Assembly (NCBI GenBank): GCA_905182935.1 | Contig: CAJJDL010000226.1 | Coordinates: 1 to 14,375 of the forward strand | Direction: 5' to 3' | Length of the DNA: 14,375 bases | Origin: an uncultured Nitrospinaceae bacterium | GTDB lineage: Bacteria > Nitrospinota > Nitrospinia > Nitrospinales > VA-1 | Part shown: in pieces, positions 5,690 to 13,261 of the stretch | How positions within the stretch are numbered: the first letter of the stretch is position 1 | Layout: each line of letters starts with the position of its first letter | Notes under the pieces: model-generated | Databases searched by the model: none | The model's input: the letters and a program-made list of their open reading frames with translations, nothing else | Told to the model about the DNA's origin: nothing | Position numbers and translations under genes: made by a program

Positions 5690-6493
5690 ATGACTTACGA
5701 ATACGAATCTGATTCTATTAATCTTAAAAAACATCTTCGCTGTGAACGCATTGGCTCTAGTATTATATTTCTACCTGAGATCGATTCAACCAACGACCTA
5801 ATAAAAAAATATCTAATGAATAATGTTAGTGAAGGATTAGTGGTAGTAGCTGAAACTCAGACTGCAGGGAGAGGACGACGAGGAAGGTCCTGGCATTCTC
5901 CTCCAGAAACAGGAATCTATTTATCAACCTTGCTGAAGCCCAACCTTGAACTATCCCAACTCTCCATTATCACGCTTTTAGTAGGAGTTGCCGCGGTCTT
6001 AACTGTAAATAAATTCAGCAACCAAAATGCTTACTTGAAATGGCCAAACGACATATTAATAGACAGTAAAAAAGTATGTGGATTATTATGTGAAATGGTG
6101 AAAAAACAAGGCGCGCCTGATGGTGTAATCATCGGTATTGGCATAAACGTCAACCAAATGCCCGAGCAATTCCCCGATCATTTAAAAAGTATCGCAACCT
6201 CAATAAGAATAGTAAATGGTTTTCCAATTGACCGGCTTGCTGTCATCCAATCATTTCTAGAAAACCTTGACCATGAGTATCAAACTTACCTCAATGAAGG
6301 CGAGAGCTCAGTTATTAAGAAATGGAGTCTCAATACAAAGTTATTTGGCAAAAATGTATCTATAAAGCATGGTTCTAATGTAACAACCGGCTCAGCTATG
6401 CGTCTTGATGAATTAGGCCGACTCGTGTTGCTTCTGGACAACGGATATGAAGAGGCCTTCGATTCAGGTGAAGTCTCTATCAGAGAGGATTAA
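5690..6493 (+). CDS. birA: Biotin-protein ligase, monofunctional (no DNA-binding domain)
   Basis: This enzyme activates biotin with ATP to biotinyl-5'-AMP and transfers it to a lysine of carrier proteins such as AccB (BCCP) of acetyl-CoA carboxylase, in the cytosol. The 267-aa product has the family signatures in order: STND (33-36), GRGRRGR (60-66, the biotinyl-AMP loop), KWPND (117-121), DSKKVCGLLCE (125-135, with the catalytic lysine) and GIGINV (149-154). A small beta-rich C-terminal domain follows from about residue 215. The N-terminal helix-turn-helix of E. coli BirA is absent, so it should not repress the biotin operon itself. The ATG at 5690 has no clear ribosome-binding site. The candidate promoter lies about 70 bases upstream, and a likely intrinsic terminator follows. 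It is probably monocistronic. Confidence 0.93.
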   Translation: MTYEYESDSINLKKHLRCERIGSSIIFLPEIDSTNDLIKKYLMNNVSEGLVVVAETQTAGRGRRGRSWHSPPETGIYLSTLLKPNLELSQLSIITLLVGVAAVLTVNKFSNQNAYLKWPNDILIDSKKVCGLLCEMVKKQGAPDGVIIGIGINVNQMPEQFPDHLKSIATSIRIVNGFPIDRLAVIQSFLENLDHEYQTYLNEGESSVIKKWSLNTKLFGKNVSIKHGSNVTTGSAMRLDELGRLVLLLDNGYEEAFDSGEVSIRED

Positions 6494-6502
6494 ATGACCT
6501 TG

Positions 6503-6560
6503 AAGTAATACCACGGTTGATTTCAAAGGTATCACTTAAGCATTTTTATTTTTTATTAAA
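6503..6560 (+). terminator. Likely intrinsic terminator of birA
   Basis: AAGTAATACC (6503-6512) and GGTATCACTT (6528-6537) form a 10-bp stem with one A-C mismatch and a 15-base loop. A T-rich tail with ATTTTTATTTTTT follows. It begins nine bases after the birA stop. An alternative stem, ACCTTGAA with TTCAAAGGT, uses overlapping bases. Confidence 0.5.
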
Positions 6561-6606
6561 ATCTTGCTACTCCCTCACACTAAACCCTTATAAACTATCT
6601 GAAAAG

Positions 6607-6635
6607 TTGAACTTACACAAAATTCTCTATAAAAT
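6607..6635 (+). promoter_or_regulatory. Candidate sigma-70 promoter of the dnaJ-like operon
   Basis: TTGAAC (6607-6612) and TAAAAT (6630-6635) are separated by the optimal 17 bases, placing the start near 6642, about 49 bases before the GTG start. A perfect TATAAT also occurs at 6656-6661 but lacks a -35 partner. I see no sigma-32 heat-shock pattern. Confidence 0.45.
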
Positions 6636-6690
6636 AATTCAGTACTATAAAGTCATATAATAGCTTTAAAAATCTTTTAATAAGACTGCC

Positions 6691-7626
6691 GTGTCTAACA
6701 GAGACTACTATAAAATTCTTGGTGTTAAAAAGGACGCTAAGCCCAGTGAGATAAAAAAAAACTACCGCGAAAGAGCTAAAGTATTTCATCCAGATGCTAA
6801 TAAAGGGAGCAAAAAATCAGAGAACCAATTTAAAGTCCTATCTGAAGCTTATACGATTTTAAGTGACGTTAGTAAACGTAAGGAATATGACCGAAATCGA
6901 TCTCACAAGAGATCTTCAAGAAGTGGTGCATCAAAAGATTGGGGCTCACCTTCAGGTGCTAAACAATGGGGGTATGGATTCGGCGACCAAGAGTCACAAG
7001 GCCGAAGCAATCAAGAAAGCTCATTTCGTCAGACAGCGGCAGAAGATTCTCAGCCACATGATCCTAATGCCCCTACGCGAGGATTTGATCTACAGTTCAT
7101 GGTAAACGTAGATTTTGTGACCGTTGCCCTGGGTGGGACCATCCCCTACAGTTACGAAAAGTATGTTCGCTGTGAGAACTGTGACAGCACAGGAGAGTCT
7201 GAAGAAAAAACTTGTACGGATTGCGAAGGAAAAAGGCAGGTTGTAAGAGAAGTCAATTTAAAAGTCAAAATACCCCCTGGAGTAGCAGACCAATACGTCA
7301 TTCGTTTGCAGCATGAAGGCGGGGAAGGAATCAATAATGGTCCCCCTGGTGATTTATTCTTGAAGGTTTGCACTAAACCGCACCCTATTTTTAAACGAAA
7401 AAAAAGTGATGTCTATGTAGAAATTCCTATATCGTCAGAGTTAGCAGAAAAGGGAGGACCTCTTAATGTTGGAACTCTAGATTCCGTTAAGACAATAGAA
7501 GTAGAGGAATGTACTCTTACTGGCGAAGAACTCCGCATACCTGGGCAAGGAGCTGCTATCTTGTGGGGTAAAAAACGCGGCGATCTAATTATTAAATTTG
7601 CGATACTAGACTCTCAAAACTCATGA
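6691..7626 (+). CDS. DnaJ-family co-chaperone with half zinc finger
   Basis: DnaJ-type proteins stimulate the ATPase of DnaK (Hsp70) and deliver unfolded clients to it in the cytosol. Residues 4-70 are a J domain with HPD at 33-35. Residues 70-130 are a Ser/Gly/Gln-rich linker like the G/F region. From about 133 come the two substrate-binding beta-domains (motifs IPPGV near 194, DLFLKV near 221, HPIFKRK near 231). Full-length DnaJ has four CxxCxGxG motifs; only two occur here, CENCDSTG (Cys161, Cys164) and CTDCEGKR (Cys175, Cys178), enough for one zinc site. At 311 aa it is close to CbpA in length, but CbpA has no zinc finger. The start is GTG at 6691 with a weak ribosome site. Its stop overlaps the next gene by ATGA. 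It is a DnaJ/CbpA-type protein, not the canonical dnaJ. Confidence 0.9.
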   Translation: MSNRDYYKILGVKKDAKPSEIKKNYRERAKVFHPDANKGSKKSENQFKVLSEAYTILSDVSKRKEYDRNRSHKRSSRSGASKDWGSPSGAKQWGYGFGDQESQGRSNQESSFRQTAAEDSQPHDPNAPTRGFDLQFMVNVDFVTVALGGTIPYSYEKYVRCENCDSTGESEEKTCTDCEGKRQVVREVNLKVKIPPGVADQYVIRLQHEGGEGINNGPPGDLFLKVCTKPHPIFKRKKSDVYVEIPISSELAEKGGPLNVGTLDSVKTIEVEECTLTGEELRIPGQGAAILWGKKRGDLIIKFAILDSQNS

Positions 7627-7898
7627 AATCTATTTTTATACCACTTATAATGACGATTAGCTTTGTTGTTCTAATAGCCTTTATTTTCAGGAGTAAACGC
7701 TATGGTAAAGATGCTCTTTATTTAGGAAAAAAACAAAAGCCTGTCAAAAAGAAGAAAAAAATCAGTAGACCTATATCAAAAGCAAAAATAATGGGTCCTG
7801 AAAATCCACTATGGGTTAAAATGTACGCGGAGGAAATGGCTAAACACAACACCGCCCAAACCACAGCAGTAGTGAAAAAATGGATAAAAGAGGGTTAA
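7623..7898 (+). CDS. Small basic membrane-anchored protein, 91 aa
   Basis: The start ATG overlaps the stop of the dnaJ-like gene (ATGA), so translation is probably coupled. Residues 3-22 form one membrane helix, followed by Arg/Lys-rich sequence, which places the rest in the cytosol. Residues about 38-55 are very basic (a run of Lys around PVKKKKK). The C-terminal 30 residues look helical, with NPLWVKMYAEEM and a final TAVVKKWIKEG. That last segment is reminiscent of the C-terminal FliG-binding tail of FliF ('..VA.VIR.W...'), but the likeness is short and may be chance. I recognise no family. The context suggests a membrane partner for the J-protein, for example recruiting Hsp70 to the membrane or ribosome; this is inference. 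Confidence 0.8.
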   Translation: MKSIFIPLIMTISFVVLIAFIFRSKRYGKDALYLGKKQKPVKKKKKISRPISKAKIMGPENPLWVKMYAEEMAKHNTAQTTAVVKKWIKEG

Positions 7899-7907
7899 GT
7901 TAGAGGC

Positions 7908-8648
7908 TTACTTTTTCTTTTTCTCTATCGCCCAAGCCTTAGCTCGAGCTTTAAAAACAGCCTTTTCTTCTTCTGTAACATCTCTTTTTGCTGGTCGAGG
8001 TACAGAACCTGCTGGTTTTGATGCAACCGTAGACGCTGTAGCAGGTTTCACAGAAGTATCTCCCGTAAGTTCCTCTACTGACGCAACTTGTTTAGGTGCA
8101 TGTTGCTCTCCAACAACCTTAACAGAAGCTTCACCAGGTTTGCTTAAAAGGCGCAGAGAACCCCATACATCCTTACCTGGATAAGCAGTATCTATCCCTA
8201 TTTTTAAATCATAACGGATAATCTTTTCATCGGAACATTCAAGAATCCAAGTATTAGAAACACATCCCGCTTCAAAAATCGGGTCGATAGGAAACATTGT
8301 TCCATTTTTATCTTCGCATAGCTTTCCTCCAGTTTTATCAACTAGAGTAGACGCTTCATTTTTACTTGGGATTCTCCAATTATCATACCCAGCAAACTTT
8401 TCTTTATTAATTTTATCGACGTAGTCGCGGTGCGCCTGCCAGGTATAAAATTTATGTGTATCCAACCACGCATCAGTTTTTTTCCAAATTAATTCTGAGT
8501 TAGGGTCAGTAATCGTTCCATCCCCATTATCGACAAGAGGCTTGAGTTCTGGAACTGGTTTTTTAGCAGGAGCAGGTTTTTTTTCAGTGACTACGGCAGG
8601 CTTGCTTTCCGTAATTGGGTTTTCCGATGTAGGTTCTATTTGGGCCAT
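7908..8648 (-). CDS. DUF1566/Lcl-like domain protein with low-complexity ends
   Basis: The central part, about residues 40-170, matches the DUF1566 (Lcl C-terminal) pattern: DNGDGTITDPNSELIWKKTD, then YVDKIN and FAGYDNWRIPSKNEASTLVD, and a later WG.LRLL strand that closes the fold. In other bacteria this C-type-lectin-like domain is found in surface proteins. Here the N-terminus (residues 1-38) is Pro/Lys/Glu-rich with no signal peptide, and the C-terminus (about 185-246) is Ala/Pro/Val-rich, ending in a very basic helix. Three Cys lie at about 110, 128 and 137. The ATG at 8648 has AAGGA eight bases upstream. The stop is only nine bases from the stop of the convergent 91-aa gene, with no terminator between. 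The role is unknown; it may be cytosolic or exported by an unusual route. Confidence 0.82.
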   Translation of the reverse strand: MAQIEPTSENPITESKPAVVTEKKPAPAKKPVPELKPLVDNGDGTITDPNSELIWKKTDAWLDTHKFYTWQAHRDYVDKINKEKFAGYDNWRIPSKNEASTLVDKTGGKLCEDKNGTMFPIDPIFEAGCVSNTWILECSDEKIIRYDLKIGIDTAYPGKDVWGSLRLLSKPGEASVKVVGEQHAPKQVASVEELTGDTSVKPATASTVASKPAGSVPRPAKRDVTEEEKAVFKARAKAWAIEKKKK

Positions 8649-8702
8649 TCTTAAATTCCTTAAAACTATCTTAAATTCTGGCAGCTGGGATACATACTAA
8701 AA

Positions 8703-8969
8703 TTAATACTTAGGATTATTTTTTAAGATCTCACTCAAGTCTTTTTCTGACTGAGATAAAACATTCAAGATATTTCCCAGTTCAGATGCTGAATAAGAAT
8801 CTAGACACTCCTTAAAGCTTTCACGATAACTAGCAGCATTCATCTGAATCCAATCCATTACAGCATCATCCCCCGAACCTTCAAGACATTGTGCTTTTTT
8901 TTTGCTCAGCAGATTGGTCTGCGATACGCGTATGACCTCACAAACTAAGTCGTCTTTTACTCTGCTCAT
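8703..8969 (-). CDS. Small helical protein of unknown function, 88 aa
   Basis: The product is soluble, mildly acidic and predicted helical, with three Cys (about residues 10, 28 and 55) and no signal peptide or membrane helix. I recognise no domain. A well-formed promoter (9016-9044) lies just upstream, and the DUF1566/Lcl-like gene follows after 54 bases on the same strand, so the two are probably one transcript and may act together. The ribosome-binding site is poor (TTAGGC directly before ATG at 8969). The coding call rests on the open frame, balanced composition and the promoter. Confidence 0.65.
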   Translation of the reverse strand: MSRVKDDLVCEVIRVSQTNLLSKKKAQCLEGSGDDAVMDWIQMNAASYRESFKECLDSYSASELGNILNVLSQSEKDLSEILKNNPKY

Positions 8970-9015
8970 TGCCTAATTTAGTAATGGTAATCACGAAAGA
9001 TCTTAAAATTTGGTC

Positions 9016-9044
9016 AATCTATAACGATTTAGAACCCTTGTCAA
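9016..9044 (-). promoter_or_regulatory. Candidate sigma-70 promoter of the 88-aa/DUF1566 operon
   Basis: On the minus strand, perfect TTGACA (9044-9039), a 17-base spacer and TAGATT (9021-9016, four of six). Transcription would start near 9009, about 40 bases before the 88-aa gene. The rest of 9045-9221 is AT-rich, with a 12-bp palindrome TAAATGCATTTA at 9170-9181 and no gene. Confidence 0.5.
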
Positions 9045-9221
9045 TTCGATAATTTTCTTTAATTTTAAGCTTTAAAAAACAATAACATTATAAATCATTA
9101 CAAATGTATCTTAATTTTACAAGCCTTCTAAAAAAAATACTTCACTCTATTTATTAAATCGACTAAAAATAAATGCATTTAAAACAAGATTTTTTATAAT
9201 TAAAACACTAATATTACCTAC

Positions 9222-10031
9222 TCAAATTAAACTTTTTTTTCGCGGGTCCAAGTAATCTCTACACCAATCACCTAGAAAATTAAAACTTAAAATTGTTAGA
9301 AATATAGCAAGGGATGGAAAGAGAATAAGGTGAGGATAAAACTTTATGGCCTTCCACCCTTCATTAGCTAAAGTGCCCCAACTACTAAAAGGAGGAGCAA
9401 TTCCCAGACCAATAAAACTTAAGGTAGACTCTGCTAGAATCGCCACAGGAATTCTAAAAGTAAGAGTCACGACCATAAGATCTAAGATATTAGGTAGTAT
9501 TTCTCGCACAACTATTCTTAGACTATTTGCACCTAGTGCACGAGCTGCCTCAACATAGGCTTGTTCTCTTAGACGCAATACTTCTCCTCTTACCAAGCGA
9601 GCAATAGTAACCCAACTCACAAGAGTAAGAGCTACAAATATTCCTATAACTCCTTGACCCATCATAACCGTGATAAGTATAATCATTAACATATCTGGAA
9701 GCGCAAATACAATGTCAACAATACGCATCATCAAATTGTCCGTTCGCCCACCCACATAACCAGAAATAGAACCATATATTGTACCTATTAGAAGTGCTAA
9801 CAATGTAGTCAACACACCAATAAATAAAGAAACACGTGCTCCGTATATTATGCGCGAAAATAAGTCACGCCCTAATCGGTCGGTTCCCATTAAATGACTA
9901 AAACTTGGTATTGCAAGGGTATTTAATGTGTCTTGAGTTTCATAAGAATAAGGTGCAACCAAAGGTGCAAATACTGCTGAAAAAAAAACAACCCCAAGAA
10001 ACCCAAAACTTAGTTTTGTTAAAATATTCAT
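9222..10031 (-). CDS. ABC transporter permease, OppC/DppC type
   Basis: This is one of the two inner-membrane permeases of a peptide/nickel/opine-class (Opp/Dpp) importer. The 269-aa product has a first membrane helix (about 5-28), the periplasmic segment with HLMGTDRLGRDLFSRIIYG (46-64) typical of OppC, then five more helices. The cytosolic EAA loop YVEAARALGANS...ILPN (about 158-180) docks on the ATPase. SFIGLGIAPP near 208 is also characteristic. Its ATG overlaps the stop of the oppB-like gene (ATGA), so the two are coupled. It is the last gene of the cluster in the window. The substrate cannot be told from the permease; no binding protein or ATPase lies within the 14 kb. Confidence 0.92.
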   Translation of the reverse strand: MNILTKLSFGFLGVVFFSAVFAPLVAPYSYETQDTLNTLAIPSFSHLMGTDRLGRDLFSRIIYGARVSLFIGVLTTLLALLIGTIYGSISGYVGGRTDNLMMRIVDIVFALPDMLMIILITVMMGQGVIGIFVALTLVSWVTIARLVRGEVLRLREQAYVEAARALGANSLRIVVREILPNILDLMVVTLTFRIPVAILAESTLSFIGLGIAPPFSSWGTLANEGWKAIKFYPHLILFPSLAIFLTILSFNFLGDWCRDYLDPRKKSLI

Positions 10032-10942
10032 AATCTTACCCTTGGATCAAGCCACATATAAATCATGTCAACAAAAATATTTGCAACAACAATCAACACA
10101 GCATAAACCAAAGTGACACCCATAATTAGTGGATAGTCGCGATTGGTCACCGCGGTAATAAAAAAACTCCCCATGCCCGGAATAGAAAATATAAACTCAA
10201 TTACAAACGAACCTGTTACCAGTCCAGCGGTCAAAGGACCTAACACCGAAATAACAGGAAAAATTGAATTTTTTAAAGTATGTTTTAAAAGAATAGTAGT
10301 CTCGGTGAGACCTTTAGCTCGAGCTGTTCGGATATAATCGGATGCCAATACCTCTAATACTGTGGAACGAATCAAGCGAGCAACATATCCAGTAAAAGGT
10401 GCACCTAAAGCTATTGCTGGCAGAATCATATAGCGTGGTCCTTCCCATAATGCTGGTGGCAACCATTGCAGTTTATTAGACATCACCCACACTAGTATCG
10501 TCCCTAAAACAAAGCTAGGAATAGAAATTCCCAACGTAGCAAAAAACATAAATACTTGGTCCACAATCGAATTTTGACGGTACGCTGACCACACACCGAC
10601 TGGTACGCCAATCCCTACAACAATAAGCATAGCTAATAAACCTAATGTTATTGATACAGGGAAAGTATCCAATATAATATCCGTAACATCTCGACCTATA
10701 TATTTATAGGAAGGGCCCATATCTCCATGAACCAATTGTTTTAAGTAAAATAAGTATTGAACTCCTACCGACTGGTCCAAATGGTACTTAGCCTCAATAT
10801 TAGCAAGGATCTCTGGAGGAAGTTTTTTTTCTTGATCAAATGGGCCGCCTGGGACCAGACGCATAATAATGAAAGTGAGTGTAGCCACTACAAATAAAAC
10901 TGGAATGCCGTGCAACAATCTTTTGAAAAAATATTTCAGCAT
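10028..10942 (-). CDS. ABC transporter permease, OppB/DppB type
   Basis: This is the partner permease of the OppC-type protein and forms the heterodimeric channel with it. The 304-aa length is typical. Features in order: N-terminal helix after FFKRLLHGIPVLF, the periplasmic loop with RLVPGGPFDQEK (28-39) and YHLDQSV, six membrane helices in all, and the EAA loop DYIRTARAKGLTE...HTLKNS (about 206-229). FSIPGMGSFFITAVTNRDYP follows, then the conserved C-terminal end DMIYMWLDPRVRL. The start ATG at 10942 lacks a clear ribosome-binding site. It lies 86 bases after the HEAT-repeat gene, on the same strand, with a run of nine G (plus strand) between. Confidence 0.93.
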   Translation of the reverse strand: MLKYFFKRLLHGIPVLFVVATLTFIIMRLVPGGPFDQEKKLPPEILANIEAKYHLDQSVGVQYLFYLKQLVHGDMGPSYKYIGRDVTDIILDTFPVSITLGLLAMLIVVGIGVPVGVWSAYRQNSIVDQVFMFFATLGISIPSFVLGTILVWVMSNKLQWLPPALWEGPRYMILPAIALGAPFTGYVARLIRSTVLEVLASDYIRTARAKGLTETTILLKHTLKNSIFPVISVLGPLTAGLVTGSFVIEFIFSIPGMGSFFITAVTNRDYPLIMGVTLVYAVLIVVANIFVDMIYMWLDPRVRL

Positions 10943-11019
10943 ATATTAAAAAAACATGTGATTGAAAAATTCTAAAGACCCAAAAAGGCTATAACAATAA
11001 AAAAAACTCAAACCACTAA

Positions 11020-11028
11020 GGGGGGGGG
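11020..11028. repeat. Homopolymer of nine G next to a stop codon
   Basis: Nine consecutive G on the plus strand (C on the coding strand) directly follow the TGA of the HEAT-repeat gene. Such a run is unexpected in DNA this AT-rich. Length changes here would not alter a reading frame but would change the spacing to the downstream permease genes. Confidence 0.85.
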
Positions 11029-12165
11029 TCACTTCATAAGCTTAATAATATTGCCTGCAGCATATGTGCGGACCACCTCCTGAGAATCTTTAAGCTTTTC
11101 TAGTAGTAATGGAAATGCCTTTGATCCACCCATCATACCTAAAGCTCTTGTAGCAGATGTCCGTACTCGAATATTTTTATCAACAATCGCAACTGCAAGC
11201 AATTTTTCCCTACCTGGAAAATCTAGTCCCCCTAATACCCTCGCTGTCATGCTACGGATTCCATAATCTTGATCTTTGATAGCTAATAAAAGTACTTCAT
11301 CGCAGGCATTGCTTCCTTTTCGAGTAAGAGCAATCGCGGCAGATAAACGAACCATCGAGTCTTTATCAGAACAAAGAGAATAAAGTGTTTCATGCCCATA
11401 GTTTCCACTTAATTCCCCTAAAATTAAGGCTGACTGGTATCTTAATGATGGATTATGATGCTCTGCTAAGTCCAATAATTGCGGAAGAATATTTTTATCA
11501 GCTTTTTTACCAATTGCCTTTAAACTATAAAATATAATTTCATCCTCACTGGCGCTTAACAATTTCTTCAGATAAGGAACTACTCGTTCATCACCCATCT
11601 TACCAAGGTACCCTATGGCTTGGTAACGATCGATAGAATTACCACCCTTAAGTCCATCCAAGAGAACATCTAGCTCACTTTCATCGCCTAGCCTAAATAA
11701 TGCCCCTGCAGCTGCGTATCTTACTGCTCGGTCTGGTGATTTAAGGTGAGGTCGAATAAAATTTCCCGAGGCTCCATCACCCAAGTCTCCCAGCATTTCA
11801 ATAGCTGCGCCACGAACCCATACATTTAGGTCCTTAGACAAACTTAGAGCCATCGCACGAGCTTCTTTTATTGAAATTTTTTTTATCCCTTGGAGAGCAA
11901 ATAACCTTGTTGTGTGATATGGGTCACCAGCTGCTTTTTTAAGTAAAGGAATGAGTCCTGAATATTCTGATTCGCCAGCCGCACGTGCAGCGGCACTTCG
12001 AATAAATGCATTATCACTTTGAAAAGATTCTTCTAAAATTTGCATAGAGAACGATCGAATACGATTCATCGTTTCTAGAGGTTTTTCCTTTGCTTCCAAT
12101 AAAGGAACTAAGCAAAATAAAATTGTTACTACATTGAAAAGCATGAAATTAAGGTGCTTTAACAT
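11029..12165 (-). CDS. Exported HEAT-repeat (PBS-lyase-like) protein
   Basis: The 378-aa product starts with a signal peptide (basic tip MLKH, hydrophobic core to about residue 22, likely cleavage after LLEA near 25), so it should be periplasmic. The rest is a continuous solenoid of about ten helical-pair repeats of 30-33 residues, each with the pattern VR..AA.ALG.LGD....P.L...L.D, as in HEAT/EZ-HEAT repeats, for example VWVRGAAIEMLGDLGD and VRYAAAGALFRLGDESE. Such repeats bind partner proteins; no catalytic residues are visible. AAGG six bases before ATG at 12165 supports the start. It follows the glycosyltransferase gene by 18 bases and precedes the permease pair, so it is probably co-transcribed with both. 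It could be a scaffold for an envelope complex. Confidence 0.87.
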   Translation of the reverse strand: MLKHLNFMLFNVVTILFCLVPLLEAKEKPLETMNRIRSFSMQILEESFQSDNAFIRSAAARAAGESEYSGLIPLLKKAAGDPYHTTRLFALQGIKKISIKEARAMALSLSKDLNVWVRGAAIEMLGDLGDGASGNFIRPHLKSPDRAVRYAAAGALFRLGDESELDVLLDGLKGGNSIDRYQAIGYLGKMGDERVVPYLKKLLSASEDEIIFYSLKAIGKKADKNILPQLLDLAEHHNPSLRYQSALILGELSGNYGHETLYSLCSDKDSMVRLSAAIALTRKGSNACDEVLLLAIKDQDYGIRSMTARVLGGLDFPGREKLLAVAIVDKNIRVRTSATRALGMMGGSKAFPLLLEKLKDSQEVVRTYAAGNIIKLMK

Positions 12166-12183
12166 AATTAACCTTATAATTTG

Positions 12184-13065
12184 CTAACTGTATTTCTCAA
12201 TAATTGCTCGGTAATGGAGTTCTTCTTCTTTTTTTCCGCGTTTCAGAAAACCCTTGATCAAAACAGAGCATTTTTTCACTAACTCAGAACGAGTCATCCT
12301 TAATCGTTCTCCTTCCAACAAACTAGAATCTAATAGTTTTTTTAAAGCAACAACGCGAAACCGATCCATCCCCCAATATTGCTTAGATAGTTGGTCTGCG
12401 TGCCCACCTTTTTTAATAATAAGAGGTTCATTAATTAATTTAAACTCATATTTCATTGAAATTCTAAGCCATAAATCATAATCTTCGCAAGCAGGAAGCG
12501 ATTCATCAAAATTGCCAACTTCATCAAACAGTCCTATACGTAGCATTGCTGTAGAAGGACTCACTATGCAAAGAGGCAAACAGTGAAGATATATATCTCC
12601 AGAATACTTGCGATGTATATTCATTTGGTTAACTCTAACTCCATTGCGAATCCATATCTCATCGGTATAGCATACCTGGCAGTCAGTGTTACCTTCCATC
12701 CAATAAAATTGGATCTGCAATTTATTTTCATTCCATAAATCATCAGAATCAAGAAAACAAATATATTTTCCTTTTGCGTAAGCGATACCTATATTACGAG
12801 CAATTGAAACACCATAATTTTCCTTCAAAGTTAAGTATTTAATACTTGGAAACGTTTGCATCATTTTCGAAGTATCATCGATGGAGCCATCATCAACAAC
12901 TATTAACTCAAAGTCCTGATAGGTCTGCGTTAAAACTGAGCACAAAGTTTCTTTCAATCGATAGGCTCGGTTATAGGTTGGCACTATGACTGAAATTTTA
13001 GGCGAATCAGTTGCTCTGTCAGAGGAAGTAGATTTTTTTATTCTATTTTTGAGGTCTTTAATCAT
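12184..13065 (-). CDS. Glycosyltransferase family 2
   Basis: GT2 enzymes transfer a sugar from a nucleotide-sugar to a polysaccharide, lipid or protein acceptor, usually at the cytosolic face of the inner membrane. The 293-aa product has SVIVPTYNRA (about 25-34), VVDDGS (about 56-61), the metal-binding FLDSDDLW near 104-111, and CEDYDLWLRIS near 193, a GT-A fold signature common in GT2. There is no membrane helix. The C-terminal 60 residues are helical and very basic, suggesting peripheral membrane attachment. I chose ATG at 13065; an in-frame TTG at 13071 would add two residues, and neither has a strong ribosome site. It is the first gene of the cluster with the HEAT protein and the permeases. 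The acceptor is unknown. Confidence 0.9.
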   Translation of the reverse strand: MIKDLKNRIKKSTSSDRATDSPKISVIVPTYNRAYRLKETLCSVLTQTYQDFELIVVDDGSIDDTSKMMQTFPSIKYLTLKENYGVSIARNIGIAYAKGKYICFLDSDDLWNENKLQIQFYWMEGNTDCQVCYTDEIWIRNGVRVNQMNIHRKYSGDIYLHCLPLCIVSPSTAMLRIGLFDEVGNFDESLPACEDYDLWLRISMKYEFKLINEPLIIKKGGHADQLSKQYWGMDRFRVVALKKLLDSSLLEGERLRMTRSELVKKCSVLIKGFLKRGKKEEELHYRAIIEKYS

Positions 13066-13166
13066 TATCAATATACACCAATGATTTTAAAGTATATCTA
13101 TGAAGGCAGGATGCAGGGAAGAGCAGATACATCAATAATATAGCTTTAACAAGTTTTTATTGCTAT

Positions 13167-13216
13167 AGAATATCAACAAATATTGCCTTGACAAAACTAT
13201 AAACTTGCCATAACAA
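13167..13216. promoter_or_regulatory. Divergent overlapping promoters (GT2 operon and ispB)
   Basis: On the plus strand TTGACA (13188-13193), a 17-base spacer and TAACAA (13211-13216) point to ispB, with a start near 13223. On the minus strand TTGTCA (13194-13189), a 16-base spacer and TATTCT (13172-13167) point to the glycosyltransferase operon, with a start near 13160. The two -35 hexamers use the same bases, so RNA polymerase could occupy only one at a time. Confidence 0.45.
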
Positions 13217-13261
13217 TGGGGTTTACCTATATCGAAAAAGGCCAATAAAACAGGCTAGTAT

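Noticed and set aside
6863..7105. Plus-strand frame inside the dnaJ-like gene
   Set aside because: An out-of-frame shadow of a well-supported J-protein.
9170..9181. 12-bp palindrome TAAATGCATTTA downstream of the permease genes as a terminator
   Set aside because: The palindrome has no loop bases of its own and is mostly A/T pairs, so a stable hairpin is unlikely; palindromes this weak are expected by chance in AT-rich DNA.
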